This document shows, in pieces, positions 1 to 12,211 of a DNA stretch of 64,000 nucleotides. The stretch covers positions 825,042,757 through 825,106,756 of the forward strand of contig CM062814.1 of the NCBI GenBank assembly GCA_031772625.1, given 5' to 3'. The translations under genes were made by a program, and so were the position numbers. The notes under the pieces were generated by a model. It was given only the letters and a program-made list of their open reading frames with translations. It was not told where the DNA came from and did no database searches. The stretch's first letter is position 1. Each line of letters opens with the position of its first letter. Source of the DNA: Pinus tabuliformis. Its lineage: Eukaryota; Streptophyta; Pinopsida; Pinales; Pinaceae.

Positions 1-1862
1 GAAAAATCCATAACATTTCATTAATATGAAAGATTACATATGTAGATGCTTAACGCATATGCCATGTTCACTGATTCTCTGTACATTTTACTCAAAATTG
101 CATGTCTATGCTGATTTGATTTCTGCTCAGATTGCTATGTAGGCTGTATAGATTTTGATGCCTTTTTTGGCATCCTTCAGTCTGTTACAAAAAAAAATTA
201 TACATAAAACTGTCATATATAATGCTGCTGTCATACTGCTATTTTAAGTTAAGTCGCGTGTAGACCCGCTGTAGGTTATGACGGGTCTATGTATGGGCGA
301 TGATAAAATTTTTGTTCCTGCTGATCCAAAAACTCGGTTATCTCCCAGAATCCTTGCTCCATCAGCGCGGCCTCCTTGGAAAATTTGTCAGCATCCTGGT
401 TATGTTCCCTGTAGATATGAGAAACAGTGATATGGTTAAATGCCTCTTTGAGCTGAAAGACTTCATCAAGAATGACGCTGAGTGTGTGCGAGTGACATGT
501 AGAAATTCTATTGAACCAATTTATGATAATCTGTGAATCTCCGAAAATGTTGATGCTAGTGCAATGATGGCTTAATGCAAAGTGCAGCAGATGTCGCAAT
601 GTTATGAGCTCAGCAAAGTTGTTTGTTCCAGCACCCAATCCCGCTTTTATGTAGTAGGAGTGATTTTCAGTTTTATGCAGGATGAAGCCACCCCCACAGC
701 TTTGTACATTGGCTGCTTCGTCAAAAAAAGCCCATGGGGTGCCCCGATCGATGATGGGAGGAGGGTTTGTTCTGCGCAGTTTTGGGGGAGGCGGATCAGG
801 AAGCTCATTGAAAGCTGAGATAATGCCAGCTTCTATAAGGGGCCAATGGATCGTCCTCTCTTCGAAAATCAATTGGTTCCTTGTCTTCCAAATGGACCAA
901 TTGACTATAATGGGTAGGTTCACTGCTTTCGAGCCCTTATTCTGATTACCCCATTCTATCCAGGCGTTTATTAGATCAGTACCACTCCATTCCCCTGAGA
1001 AGTGTGTAAATGGTTTTATGTTTTTCCATACTTGCTGTACAGAGATGCATCGCAAGAATAGGTGTTCTGTAGTTTCACTATCGGCTTTACACAGTACACA
1101 TCTCGTCGGACCATATATGGCACGGCGCATGAGGTATTCTCCTGTGGGTATTTTGTTCCGGAGAACACACCATGTGAAGAGTTTCGATCGAGGCGAGGCT
1201 GTTAGCTTCCAAATATTCTGCCACCATCTGTCTAATACCTCCGGTTTTCTCTGTTTGATTATCTGTATGTAACCCTCCTTTGGAGTATATATCCCGCTTT
1301 CTGCCTGATGCCAAACAAGTTCATCTGAACCCTCCACAATTCTGATGTGGGATTCTATCAATGCTGCACAGTATTCGCGCCAGGTTGTGTGCCATCTTTG
1401 CGGGAGGTTAAGTTGGGTGGCTGTCTTCCAAGCCTGGTGGAAGATATCAGATTGCTCTTGATCTGCTATCTGTGCAATCACCCTAATGCCATGAGCTGTG
1501 AGGAATTCTACCAGCGCTTGTGGAAGCAGATGTCTCCCCCCGCAACCACTCCAGGGGTCTAATCCTATACGAGCTCTGTTTCCATTCCTTATTCGCCATA
1601 CAATGTTGTTCCTGATGAGCGGAAGAGAGTGAAGGAGAGCTTTCCAGATTGAAGAGATGCCAATTTTGTTCCATGAGGGGAGCCTGGCCCATTCGATAAT
1701 GTTGAGGGGCCAAATATATTTATGGTAGGTGATATTTGTCCATAGGCTATGAGAGGTCAGCAGGGCCCAGCCCATTTTGGCTGCCAGGGCACTGGCAAAA
1801 GAGGGGAGATCCTTCAAGCCCCAGCCACCCCATTTCTTGGGTAGGGCAATCTTGCTCCCACA

Positions 1863-1864
<2 letters not shown>
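1..1864 (-). mobile_element. LINE (L1-type), 5'-truncated 3' portion
   Basis: Minus-strand non-LTR retrotransposon lacking everything upstream of the end of the reverse transcriptase. The reading frame (to 276) holds the end of the RT, a zinc finger and an RNase H domain. Bases 1-275 are probably its 3' untranslated region; no poly(A) tail is visible before the window edge, so the 3' end may lie outside. 5' truncation is usual for LINE copies. Its broken 5' end abuts an (AT)20 tract. Confidence 0.85.
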
Positions 1865-1906
<42 letters not shown>

Positions 1907-1934
1907 AAGACCAACAGCTTCTCCATCTCATCAT
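276..1934 (-). pseudogene. LINE ORF2 C-terminus: RT tail, zf-RVT finger, RNase H
   Basis: A 552-residue open frame, although only the part from about residue 24 is LINE; residues 11-22 are Tyr-Ile repeats read from the AT microsatellite and the first ten lie beyond it. Residues 26-60 match the end of plant LINE RTs (WGLKDLPSFASALAAKMGW). Residues about 215-305 form the zf-RVT domain with C279-x2-C282-x8-H291-x4-C296. Residues about 400-525 form an RNase H fold with all four acidic catalytic positions: D405 (FFDEAA), E442 (NNFAEL), D466 (FGDS) and D516 (NQDADK). RNase H removes the RNA strand during target-primed reverse transcription. The RT core is absent, so the piece cannot mobilise itself. 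The frame is unusually well kept compared with the surrounding fossils, suggesting a fairly recent insertion. Confidence 0.85.
1865..1904. repeat. (AT)20 microsatellite
   Basis: Forty bases of pure AT dinucleotide exactly at the junction between the LINE and the copia scrap. It may have grown from filler at the truncated 5' end of the LINE. Confidence 0.97.
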
Positions 1935-2094
1935 ACCTTTAAGTGCAGGAAATAATGCATCAAGGCTAGATCTTCCATCTTGACTTTAAAAGTCAACTTC
2001 CTCTTACATTGATAAATGAGAGGGTCGTCACTTGTTAAGCAGACATCATCAATAGTTGTATATTTACAATTCAATCAACATATCTCGTCCATAG
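1905..2094 (-). pseudogene. Ty1/copia reverse-transcriptase fossil fragment
   Basis: About 190 bases. On the minus strand one frame reads IDDVCLTSDDPL and then MEDLALMHYFLHL, matching the copia RT stretch around the catalytic YVDD box and the conserved MKDLGLMHYFLG motif that follows. It is a broken scrap cut off by the LINE on one side and the LTR element on the other. It could belong to the same copia fossil as 28406-31750, because removing the two younger insertions would bring these pieces near each other in the same orientation; this is inference. Confidence 0.6.
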
Positions 2095-4125
2095 TGTTGT
2101 TCCTTAAGAAACCAATTTCCTGGCTGTGGGGAAATTGTGCTTAAGACATTAATAAATATTATTCACTGTCACTTATTGTTTGTTGTGTTCTCAAATGAAG
2201 GACCTAGGAAACTTGGTCTTTAACTCTTAATACATGTATGACCAGAACATCTCAAAATGCCATTTGTTGCTAGATATAAATGATGAATGAATAAAATTTG
2301 AAGGAGAAGTTAAAGATAATATGCTGATCTTTCACAAAAACTACTATCTGTAACTTAGAGAAACTATGATAATGAGGACTGAATCATAGACAATATGTTG
2401 GTCTTTCACAGAAACTATTATCTATAACTTAGAAAGGAAATGAGGACTTCAAGTATAGGAGCGCTCTTTTAAGGAATTTTAATTTTATCTACATAAGCAA
2501 ATAAAGGCTTGCAACTTCATTACTATACTTGAAAAGAAGAAAATTTAGCATGACACATGACAGAGAAGCTTACAAAATTATATGCAACAACTCATGGAAA
2601 CTTTTGATTCTTTCGTTAATCAACGATGATATCAGGAATACAGTGGCCTAGTCTCTGGGTTCTCCAAAATTCCAACAACCAATCGTTTACAATTCCCTTT
2701 TCGGGCTTTTAACTCTTCTATAAAATCAGTTTTGGAACTGATTTCTTGGAACAACGAATAGACTACTTTATAGCAGCTATAAAACTATTTTCTCTTTGAA
2801 ATTATTCAACTTTATTATATATACAATATTAAAACTCAGAAAATATGTAAACTGCGCCAAAAGCTTTGAAAATATATATGTCGGGAATGATCTAATTGGT
2901 GAGAACACCAAATAACCCGACCAAACACCTTTTCTTTGGATTCGGCTTTAACAGTAATGTTCCCTTTATTCAGCGAAATCAACGGATTCAGCTTTAACAC
3001 TAATTTTCTCTTTATTCAGCGAAATCAACACAAGCAGAACTCAAAGAGTTAACTATGTTTCATAACCCATCGGATCCGCCCATTCAATGTTCCCATATAT
3101 ACAATATCACAAGTCGTAATCGACGAAAGGGTCTTACCCCGTATAAATGCCCCCACTGCAATTTGTGATTGCAATTCAATCACATTGCTTTTACTGCTTA
3201 ATCGCACCTTTTACACTCAAATGGCTTTTAAATAATGAAGAGACTCATGGAACTGAAAAGGAATCAATAATGTTTCAAAAAACTTATCGCGCCCGCCCTT
3301 TAGCCTTTTAAATACACCTTAATACCCTTACAGACTCGATTTGTCATAAATCTTAATTTAATAATTCATCGGGTCTGGAATCATTATCGCAGATCGCAAT
3401 CAAAAAAAGAACCAAGACATATGCGTTTGGTGCTTTACAGACCCGCGGGCATTATAAAACATAATATATATATTCTTCGGGTCCATCTGTTCTCCACCGT
3501 AGATTTTAACCCCAAGATCCGACGATTATCATCGATTTCGGGTGGGGTACTTGCATGACGGTTAACGCCTTTTCGGACCTGATAAGAATTATAAACTCCC
3601 AACTCATAAAATTTCGGGTCCGCTCCTTACGATTAACGCCCAAACTTGTTCGCGCCTGATGACCGTTGGATGGCGAGGTCTTTAGATCCTACAGTGCAGA
3701 TTGATATCCGTCTTCTCTCTCTCCGCCAGCACTCAAATTGAATCTTCGATGTTGATCTTCTTCCTAATCCGATGGTCCACATTTGATACTAACTTCATAT
3801 AATTGGTAATCGGTGATTCCCGTGGTAATAACATAACTTCCCGCTGTGTTTTGCTATTGCGATCTAATCACATTGCTAACACACACACACACATATATAT
3901 TGATTATGACTCCATATAACTATTTATATTGTGATTTAACATGATCACATGGGCCAATTCTTTTACACTTCTTCCTTTAGCGATGCCAATATATAATAAA
4001 CAAAATGTTTCACTTCTTTTAGACTTTTCGGGGGGGTAAAAAATATAAAGGAATTTTATTGAGTTTGAACTCATGATAGTGATATAACTAATAAATAAAC
4101 TTCAAACATAATATAAGCTACAACA
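2095..4125 (-). repeat. 3' LTR of gag-only element
   Basis: 2031 bases, from TGTTG to CAACA, matching 6415-8405 along its length. It contains repeated short motifs (GGGTCC/GGACCC and GATTGCGAT-like) and a short AC/AT microsatellite near 3883-3900. Confidence 0.93.
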
Positions 4126-4836
4126 TCTAGCTCCAACTGGGGATAGTGCTTCTACCATAGAAGCACTAAGAACCGTCAATTAGTGCCTTATTCATTGGGC
4201 ATGGAGTCATATATTGCTTTGCCAAACTTAGCTGTGTGAAAATTTTGTACAGTGAATCCGCGTCGATCTTTGCAGTGACAGAGTGCTTGTACCTTGATAG
4301 CAAACTATTGAGAATTGTAGATCAGTAGCCTTAGTTGGGCATGGAGTCCAAAAACTGTGAAAACCTTGAAATTTGACAAACTGGAACCTGATAATCTTGA
4401 ATTCTAAAGCTTCTCCAAACCAGTTTCCAACTGGGAAAGTCACCCTTATTCATCAACTAATGATTAAACTGAAGAACTGCAACTGGAAACCAAATGCTCA
4501 ACACCTGAGCTTATTTATGTACAAATTCATATATATGCACATGATTGATCTCCATCATGTGAAGTCAATCTTCCAATGGTACCAAGTTAGCATTTGAGTG
4601 CTTAATCTAGAACCATTCTGCCAGTGAATCTTTAAAAAACAATTCATCCTGAACAACAAAAAATAGATTATGCATAAAAGCAACTCACAACAAAAATTAG
4701 GAGTATATCCACGAAATGATATGTGTAGACTGCTGATAAATTCTTCCATGTAATCTGCCACAGGATCTTCAAAAGTATAAGAAAAAATTTGTTCTTGATC
4801 AACTCCAAAAAAGAAATTTTCTATGTATGAGGGTTC
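4126..4836 (-). other. Interior of gag-only element downstream of gag
   Basis: About 0.7 kb between the end of the gag frame and the 3' LTR. I see no pol-like motif. The expected purine tract beside the LTR is weak (minus strand, near 4126-4145). Confidence 0.6.
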
Positions 4837-6096
4837 CTACTCAATTAGACCTTCTGTTGGGATAATATGTTCAACAGAACAATCAGCAACATCTTTAAGA
4901 AAATGATCTATGTCACTTTCATGTCTCCACTTTTCATCTCTAAGCTTTGATTGAAAATAATTTGTAATTCTAACCTCAGGAAGAAAAAGAGATTTTTTCA
5001 CATTACTATATGACATATGATCAACTTCAAAGAGATCATTTACCTCTGATCCATGGGCATCCTTATGTTCTTCAATGCAATGATATACAATCTCTTTATC
5101 ATCTTTCTTTTCACATAAGATAACCTCTTTTGCTATGATAGATGGCTCAATATATTGTTGTCCAACATATCCCTCTTGTTGGTTTCTTCCTGTATGTTCA
5201 ACATCCAACTGATGAACTTGAAGAACTTCATCCTGTTCCCCATTTAAACCATTTTCATTATAGATAGGAGGATCATCAAATTTAACAAAATAGGAACTCT
5301 GGGGATTTATTTGCAACTCAATCATTTCTTCCTCTTCTTGACTGTTGAGCAGAGACTCTTGATGCATGTTTGAACTTTCCTCCATCTGAATACTCTCTTG
5401 ATTTGCTTGGAACAAAGTTAACCAATTATCTGCTTGGGAGATCATTGGAGAGAAATGTTTTATAAACTTTTCCACATCATTTTGAGAAAATGATGCTCGA
5501 TCTACTTGGACCATAGTCAACCAATTCTCTGCTTGGGAGATTATTGAAGAAGAATGCTTTATAAACTTCTCTGCATCATTTTGAGAAAATGATAGTTCCT
5601 CGCTTTCAGAGACTTGCTCATAGTTAATCTGACTATAATCTCTCTGAATGCTTGATATATTATCAACAAGATCATCAGTTTCTTCAACAGGATTATCATG
5701 AGCTTTTAAAGTTTCTTTATAATCATAATATTCACAACAACCTTCAAAAAGAAACTTGTGTGGATAATAAATTCTACAAGAAGAATTGAATATTGAATGG
5801 AAATATTTCAAAGATGAAATGCTTGAACGAGGCAGAGACCTGAACCAATCCCTAGCTTCTTGGTCCAAAGAAAACATGAACAACTTCATCTTAACATCTT
5901 CATGAATGATGCCTTGCTGCTCCATGCATTCATGAAACTCTTGGAGATGCTAAGCTGGATCTTCATATTCCTTTCTACTGAATTTTAGAAGATACTCATC
6001 CCGGACATAATACGCAAGCATATCATGAGGATAACCAGTGATCCCAGTAAAATCAAATGGATCAAATTTATGGAGTAAAAATGCAGGGAGAGCCAT
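4837..6096 (-). pseudogene. Gag-like polyprotein fossil with internal 33-residue duplication
   Basis: The largest open stretch (4837-5925, 362 residues) begins with a Retrotrans_gag-like segment (FMFSLDQEARDWFRSLP, then a stretch ending EGCCEYYDYKE). An acidic, Asn/Gln-rich tail follows with no zinc knuckle. Residues 112-144 and 145-177 are a tandem duplication, both beginning SFSQND (bases 5592-5494 and 5493-5395). A gag-like amino-terminal part lies farther upstream, to about 6096. The gag looks broken, about once. Gag would form the particle; no enzyme is encoded. Confidence 0.75.
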
Positions 6097-6391
6097 TAAA
6101 ACCCAGAAAAGAAAACTTCAAAGTACAGTGGAGTTGCCAATCAATATTGTAAGTGAAAATCACAGGTGTGGATGTACAATCAACTGCTAAAACTTGTCAC
6201 TCTTAAGAATCAACTTCAAACTTAATGAATTCAAGTAAGAGTGTTCTTATTCTATTGCTTTGCAGTCTGTGGTCTTTATTACAATGGAGTGGTCTTTTAT
6301 TGCTTTTATTCAAAACAGCCAAGTATTTCCTCCTCACTGAACAACCAAAGGAAAACATGAAAAACCAAGGGAAAAGTGTTCTTGTCTTCTC

Positions 6392-6409
6392 TCCCCGACA
6401 ACGACGCCA
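6392..6409 (-). other. Primer-binding site, tRNA-Asp type
   Basis: On the minus strand TGGCGTCGTTGTCGGGGA, a few bases inside the right LTR. It matches the plant tRNA-Asp site TGGCGCCGTTGCCGGGGA except for two C-to-T changes. This fixes the element's direction. Confidence 0.85.
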
Positions 6410-6414
6410 ATTAA

Positions 6415-8405
6415 TGTTGTTCCTTAAGAAACCAATTTCTTGGCTGTGGGGAAATTGTGCTTAAGACATTAATAAATATTATTTACTGTCACTTATTGTT
6501 TGTTGTGTTCTCAAATGAAGGACCTGGAAAACTTGGTCTTTAACTCTTAATACATGTATGACCAGAACATCTCAGAATGCCATTTGTTGCTAGATATAAA
6601 TGATGAATGAAGAAAATTTGAAGGAGAAGTTAAAGATAATATGTTGATCTTTCACAGAAACTACTATCTGTAACTTAGAGGAACTATGATAATGAGAATT
6701 GAATCATAGACAATATGCTGGTCTTTCACAGAAACTATTATCTATAACTTAGAAAGGAAATGAGGACTTCAAGTATAGGAGCGCTCTTTTAAGGAATTTT
6801 AACTTTATCTACATAAGCAAATAAAGACCTGCAACTTCATTACTATACTTGAAAAGAAGAAAACATAGCATGACACATGACAGAGAAGCTTACAAAATTA
6901 TATGCAACAACTCATGGAAACTTCTGATTCTTTCATTAATCAACGATGATATCAGGAATACAGTGGCCTAGTCTCCGGGTTCTCCAAAATTCCAACAACC
7001 AACCCTTTACAATTCCCTTTTCGGGCTTTTATCTCTTCTATCAAATCAGTTTTGGAACTGATTTCTTGGAACAGCTAATAAATTGCTTTATAGCAGTTAT
7101 AAAACTATTTTCTCTTTGAAATTATTCAACTTTATTATATATACAATATTAAAACTCAGAAAATATGTAAACTGCGCCAAAAGCTTTGAAAATATATATG
7201 TCAAAAATGATTTGATTGGAAAGAACACCAAATAACCCGAACAATCACCTTTTCTTCGAATTCGGCTTTAACACTAATTTTCCCTTTATTTAGCGAAATC
7301 AATGCAAAGCAGAACTCAAAAAGAGTTAACTATGTTTCATAACCCATCGGATCCGCCCATTCAATGTTCCCATATATACAATATCACAAGTCGCAATCGG
7401 CGAAAGGGTCTTACCCCGTATAATTGCTCCCACTGCAATTTGCGATTGCAATTTAATCGCAATGCTTTTATTGCTTAATCATGCCTTTTAGACTAAAATT
7501 CCTTTTAAATAATGATGAGACTCATGGAACTGAAAAGGAATCAATAATGCTTCAAAAAACTTATCGCGTCCGCCCTTTAGCCTTTTAAATATACCTTAAT
7601 ACCCTTATGGACTCGATTTGTCATAAATCTTAATTTAATAATTCATCGGGTCCAGAATCATTATCGTGGATTGCAATCAGCAAAAGAACCAAGACATATG
7701 CGTTTGGTGCTTTACGGACCCGCCGGCATTATAAAACATAATATATATATGCTTCGGGTCCATCTGTTCTCCACCGTAGATTTTAACCCTAGGATCCGAC
7801 GGCTGTCATCGATTTCGGGTGGGGTACTTGCACGAGGGTTAATGCCTTTTCGGACCCGATAAGAATTATAAACTCCCAACTCATAAAAGTTCAGGTCCGC
7901 TCCTTACGGTTAATGCCCGGACTTGTTCGCGCCCGATGACCGTTGGATGGCGAGGTCTTTAGATCCTACGGTCCAGATTGATACCCGTCTTCTCTCTCTC
8001 CGCCAGCACTCAAATTGAATCTCCGTTGTTGATCTTCTTCCTGATCTGACGGTCCACATTTGATACTAACTTCATATAATCGGTAATCGATGATTCCCGT
8101 GGTAATAACATAACTGCTCGCTATGTTTTGCGATTGCGATCTAATCGCATTGCTACACACACACACACACATATATATTGATTATGACTCCATATAACTA
8201 TTTATATTGCGATTTAACATGATCGCATGGGCCAATTCTTTTACACTTCTTCCTTTAGCAATGCCAATACATAATAAACAAAATGTTTCACTTCTTTGAC
8301 ACTTTTCGGGGAGGGGTAAAGAATATAAAGGAATTTTATTGAGTTTGAACTCCCGATAGTGATATAACTGATAAATAAACTTCAAACATAATATAAGCTA
8401 CAACA
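6415..8405 (-). repeat. 5' LTR of gag-only element
   Basis: 1991 bases, TGTTG...CAACA, the partner of 2095-4125. It keeps more CG dinucleotides than the other copy in several repeated motifs. Confidence 0.93.
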
Positions 8406-8410
8406 CATAG

Positions 8411-9527
8411 CTCCCTCTGAATATAGAAAAGTGACCTTGCCAAAACATAATCATCGAGTTATCTGCAACCTGCCCCTTTCCTATTATTGACCCTTAGGTC
8501 CATGTACCAAAGTCATCAATCATAATTTTGCAGCTTTCATGCAACCTCTAAGGTAACAAAGATATATATCAAGCCATCATCAAAGTCATTATACTCAATT
8601 GTCATGACTTGCCTTCATCAATAATCATCGGGCAAGAAAGTTATTGGGTCATTTTTCCAGGGATTTTATAGCTCCCTTTGAAGCCTTGCTCCTTCAATCA
8701 TGAGCTTCTCATATGAGAGATGAGGCTTTCCATGAGGCAACTGAAACAACAAACTTCTAGGAAGCTTGCTTCAAGTCAAAAAGGAAAACTCTGAAGAATC
8801 ATCATGGTCCTCAAATGGCTGCATTATTGTTGAGATTATCCCAAAATAGCTACATTATTCTTCATTGCCAAATGACTGTAGCCAATCCATGATGAGGAGG
8901 GGTCCTTTGCATTCAGGCATCCATATACATACGACCATTCTTCATAGGATCATGTCTCATTGCATCAAAGTGCCTAATGACTTAACCAAGATGCCACAAT
9001 CAGGGTCTTCTTCTTATCGTGCTTGTCAAGACATAGAATCTGTCATGTACTTTCTTCAAGGCACCTCTGTTTTCATGCTCATAAGGGCTGCTACAAGGAA
9101 CTGCTCCAAAGTGCCATGCACTTCTTCTCCTAGCTGCCAGACTTCCAAGGGTACCCAAAGGTGCCAACATAAAGGTGTTGCATGAACTTCCATTGCTTTA
9201 GCTTCTAGACAAAGATATAAATGGATACTACTGATCTTTTCAACAAAATCTCATTAGTTGCTAGTCATCTTCTCACTGTCCTCCTTGAAGAGAACTCTTC
9301 TAACAACCTTTGACCTTTGATTAGGGCCTCAAACTTCAATCTATAGAATGCTCAGAGTAGAGTTGTATGAGTATCTTTACTCTTACAAATTGTTTCAAGG
9401 ACAACTTCACTTAGACTATAAATAGGAGACACGGAAATCCTTTCTTTACTGAGGCTCGACCTTTCTACAAAAGAGAGCAAATTTTTCGAAAACAACAGGC
9501 CAAACCAAGGCACCAACTCTCTCTAAG
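8411..9527. other. Unassigned stretch between two insertions
   Basis: About 1.1 kb without a convincing reading frame on either strand. It is the old DNA into which the gag-only element and the tandem LTR array were inserted. A TATA-like CTATAAATAG occurs at about 9415-9424 on the plus strand, but nothing supports a gene start. It may be part of the copia fossil whose remains are at 1905-2094 and 28406-31750. Confidence 0.4.
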
Positions 9528-11566
9528 TGTTTTTTTCCACGATCTTGGTGTCTAGAATAGAATCTAAAATCACTGACACTACCAAACCAAGAATCACAAC
9601 GAAGTTATTTTGCATAATAGAATATAAATAGCGATAAATCTACTAGTGCACAAAATATACACAAATTATGTACAATAACCCAACTTCGTTATACTAATCT
9701 AATTGAATAATACATAGTCTAGGGCTCTCGTACGAGGGATAATGACCCTCATACATCCACTGATACAAGATACAAAATTGGGGCTTGGTGTCAGTCCATC
9801 AACAACAAATCCACCCTCAACAAGATACTCTGACCACCTAGCTGATGTAGCATGCAATCACTGCTCCTCTCAATCATACCTTGTACCTGTTCAGTCCTTC
9901 AGCTTCTGATCTGCAACACCTGCCTCTATCAATGCTCCAAGTCCATTTGGCCACTAAACCTCGACTATCCAATCTGCTCATTAGTTGTGCCTTAGTCCAT
10001 CAAGGGCACAAGACATCGAGACTCTTGTCGAGTTGTTCACAACTTCATTTGTGAACAACTCACAACTACCCACTATTGCTCCTCATCTACTCAGGGACTT
10101 CGTCCCACTATAGCCTTCCTTTGTTGCTCCAATGAATATTAACATAGGGCACATAGGGTTGCCACCTATCATTGTAAGATATCCATCTCCCACAATGAAC
10201 ACGGACTAGGAGGACTACCCATCTTTTGTTGTAGATGTCCTTCTCCACATGACAAGTCTGGGGCTACTCAAATTGCTCCTAGCTGATCAGACCCTTGAGC
10301 TCTTCTTCTGCCACTCTAGAAACCACCTTAGTCCATCAAGATGATGCACATTGGGCTCCAACTTGGGCACTATCACATTGCCCTCCAATAGACCACGAGT
10401 GACCAATGCTTGATGTAGCATTTGCACTTTGGTTAGGGCATCCAAACACTAGGATCACCCTTCCTCTTGCCTGCCAACAGACTTCACAAACTAGTCCTTT
10501 CCTAGGACACCATCCACTAGCATCCACTTATCATCAAGAGACCATTTGCAACCATATTGTTGTTTCCCTCTTGCCTTGGGATCTATGTAATCTAAACTAT
10601 GGTTAGGGCACACCAGCAACCCTAAACCACTCTTCCATACTTTTGTGACCTTCTCCAAAAAATCAGCTCACTTTTTTGTCCACTCTAGGCTTCTTATGCA
10701 TTGTTTTGGGCCTTGTAAAAACCACATAAGACACCCTACAGTTGATTGTCCACAAAAACAATACAAACTTCCCACAAACAAAGGAAGACCACCAATGTTT
10801 GACTACGATGTTCCTAGGAGTATTTGTGGTTGGGATAGAGAGCCTTTACTAGGCCTCTCGACCCTCCAAAATGTGCCTCCAATCTGTTGTTGTAGCAGAA
10901 CTTTCCTGCGGCCCAAACAACGACAAACTACACAACAAATATGCAAAACATTCACCCAATTTCATACCTCTGATCTGCGACCTGATTCAGCAAGATAATA
11001 TGCTCCACAAACTTGTCCAAGACATGTCCTTTGCTCATCTAGAAGTCTGCCTCAGACCTGCGGCCTAGCTACCAAGAAACTCGCACCTAATCATAGACAA
11101 AACCCTCTCAAACTCGTGCTCCTGGCCTTCTTTTCTTCCTGCCTCAGATCCACTATCTATTCAGAGTTGTCTTGATGGAATATGCACTTAGGATATGTTC
11201 AAATGAGGTATAACACACATCCTTTTATACAGAATTCATGTGGCAACGTCTAGCCCTGAAGGGATCCCCTACAAGCCAAGGTTGGCTTGTCCTTTGTGCC
11301 ACAAGCCCACACCATAACTTCAAAAATTAATATATCCACATAGACAATGCAGAATTTGATGATTTTCATTGTGTTGGATTCGTCTCAACGTCCTCTATCA
11401 TCTCCATCCATCACATGTCCAATTCTCTCCATGGTTTTGGCCCCAACATCGATGGGTACAAAACCCCAATCTTGGGTTTCAAGCCCACAAACATATTTGT
11501 GTGCCCATTCTTCCAAAACCCACTAGCCTAGGGTTTGGAGTACCTCCCAAGCTACAAATCTCAACA
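9528..11566 (-). repeat. LTR A of tandem array
   Basis: 2039 bases from TGTTTTTTTCC to CTCAACA. It matches LTR B and LTR C throughout. Confidence 0.85.
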
Positions 11567-12211
11567 CTCCCTCTTTGCAAGGGAGGTACTTCCAACGCTC
11601 GGAAGTCTTCATCAACATCTTCGGCGACACTAGCCCATCTACCCTCCATCACTGCAACATACACTGTAGAATGAACCCTACAATCTCAGTAGTGCCACTA
11701 TGTCGTCACATTTGAACCTGGAGATCCCAAACCTCCATAAGGTTGCTCCCACTGAGCCTACACGATCTCCATTGGCTCAGTCCTACAAGAACTCATACTT
11801 CTAGATCAAATACCACATGTGTAAATCCCTCCAATCTCAGATATGCAACATCACAATCCAATTAGGAAGCTAGCCTGCGAATATGCAGTCTATCACATGA
11901 AGCAATATTGATCATCCTGATCTCATCCATGCCAAAGTGATCCTTGAGTTATCCCAACCATCCATGACAAGTGATAGGAAGTCCATGATCAACAATTTGT
12001 CCCACAACAAGCTGTTTTTCACTAGGCTCACCACCAATCCACCAGAACTCCAAACCAATCTTATTTCCAAGTTGGTCAAGACCACACCTCCATGTCTTCA
12101 GTTGAACCTTCTGCGCCATGATCTACAAACCCACAACTCCCTTTGAGCTACTTCGTTTTGCACACTCTGATTCACTATCCCTCAAAGTAGCTCAGACATG
12201 CTCTAATACCA
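11567..12211 (-). other. Interior 1 of tandem array, with PPT and PBS
   Basis: 645 bases. On the minus strand the left edge reads AAAGAGGGAG directly before the LTR (a polypurine tract), and the right edge is TGGTATTAGAGC (12200-12211), the initiator-Met PBS, touching LTR B. Short shared coding-like patches with interior 2 (for example GQIVDHGLPMTCHGWLGQL in interior 2) hint at a remnant of a longer frame, but no known domain is recognised. Confidence 0.8.

Larger units (their letters stand above)
2095..8405 (-). mobile_element. Gag-only LTR retrotransposon (TR-GAG type), structurally complete
   Basis: Two LTRs of about 2.0 kb enclose a 2.29-kb interior. Ends are TGTTG...CAACA and the 5-bp target duplication CATAG is perfect (2090-2094 and 8406-8410). 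The PBS lies beside the right LTR, so transcription is on the minus strand. The interior encodes only a Gag-like frame; no protease, RT, RNase H or integrase is seen, so it must have moved with enzymes from a partner element. LTR identity is about 95% by eye over the parts compared. It has the form of the non-autonomous gag-bearing elements called TR-GAG. Age looks intermediate; the gag frame has about one break. Confidence 0.9.

Noticed and set aside
8865-9185. 106-residue plus-strand open frame
   Set aside because: No domain, poor composition and no support from context; it looks like chance reading in old repeat DNA.
9415-9424. TATA-like CTATAAATAG as a gene promoter
   Set aside because: No downstream open frame, and the next 7 kb is an inserted LTR array on the opposite strand.
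10645-10998. 117-residue open frame inside LTR A (and similar frames in LTRs B and C)
   Set aside because: Lies in a non-coding LTR; the three LTR copies do not keep the frame intact, so it is not a gene.
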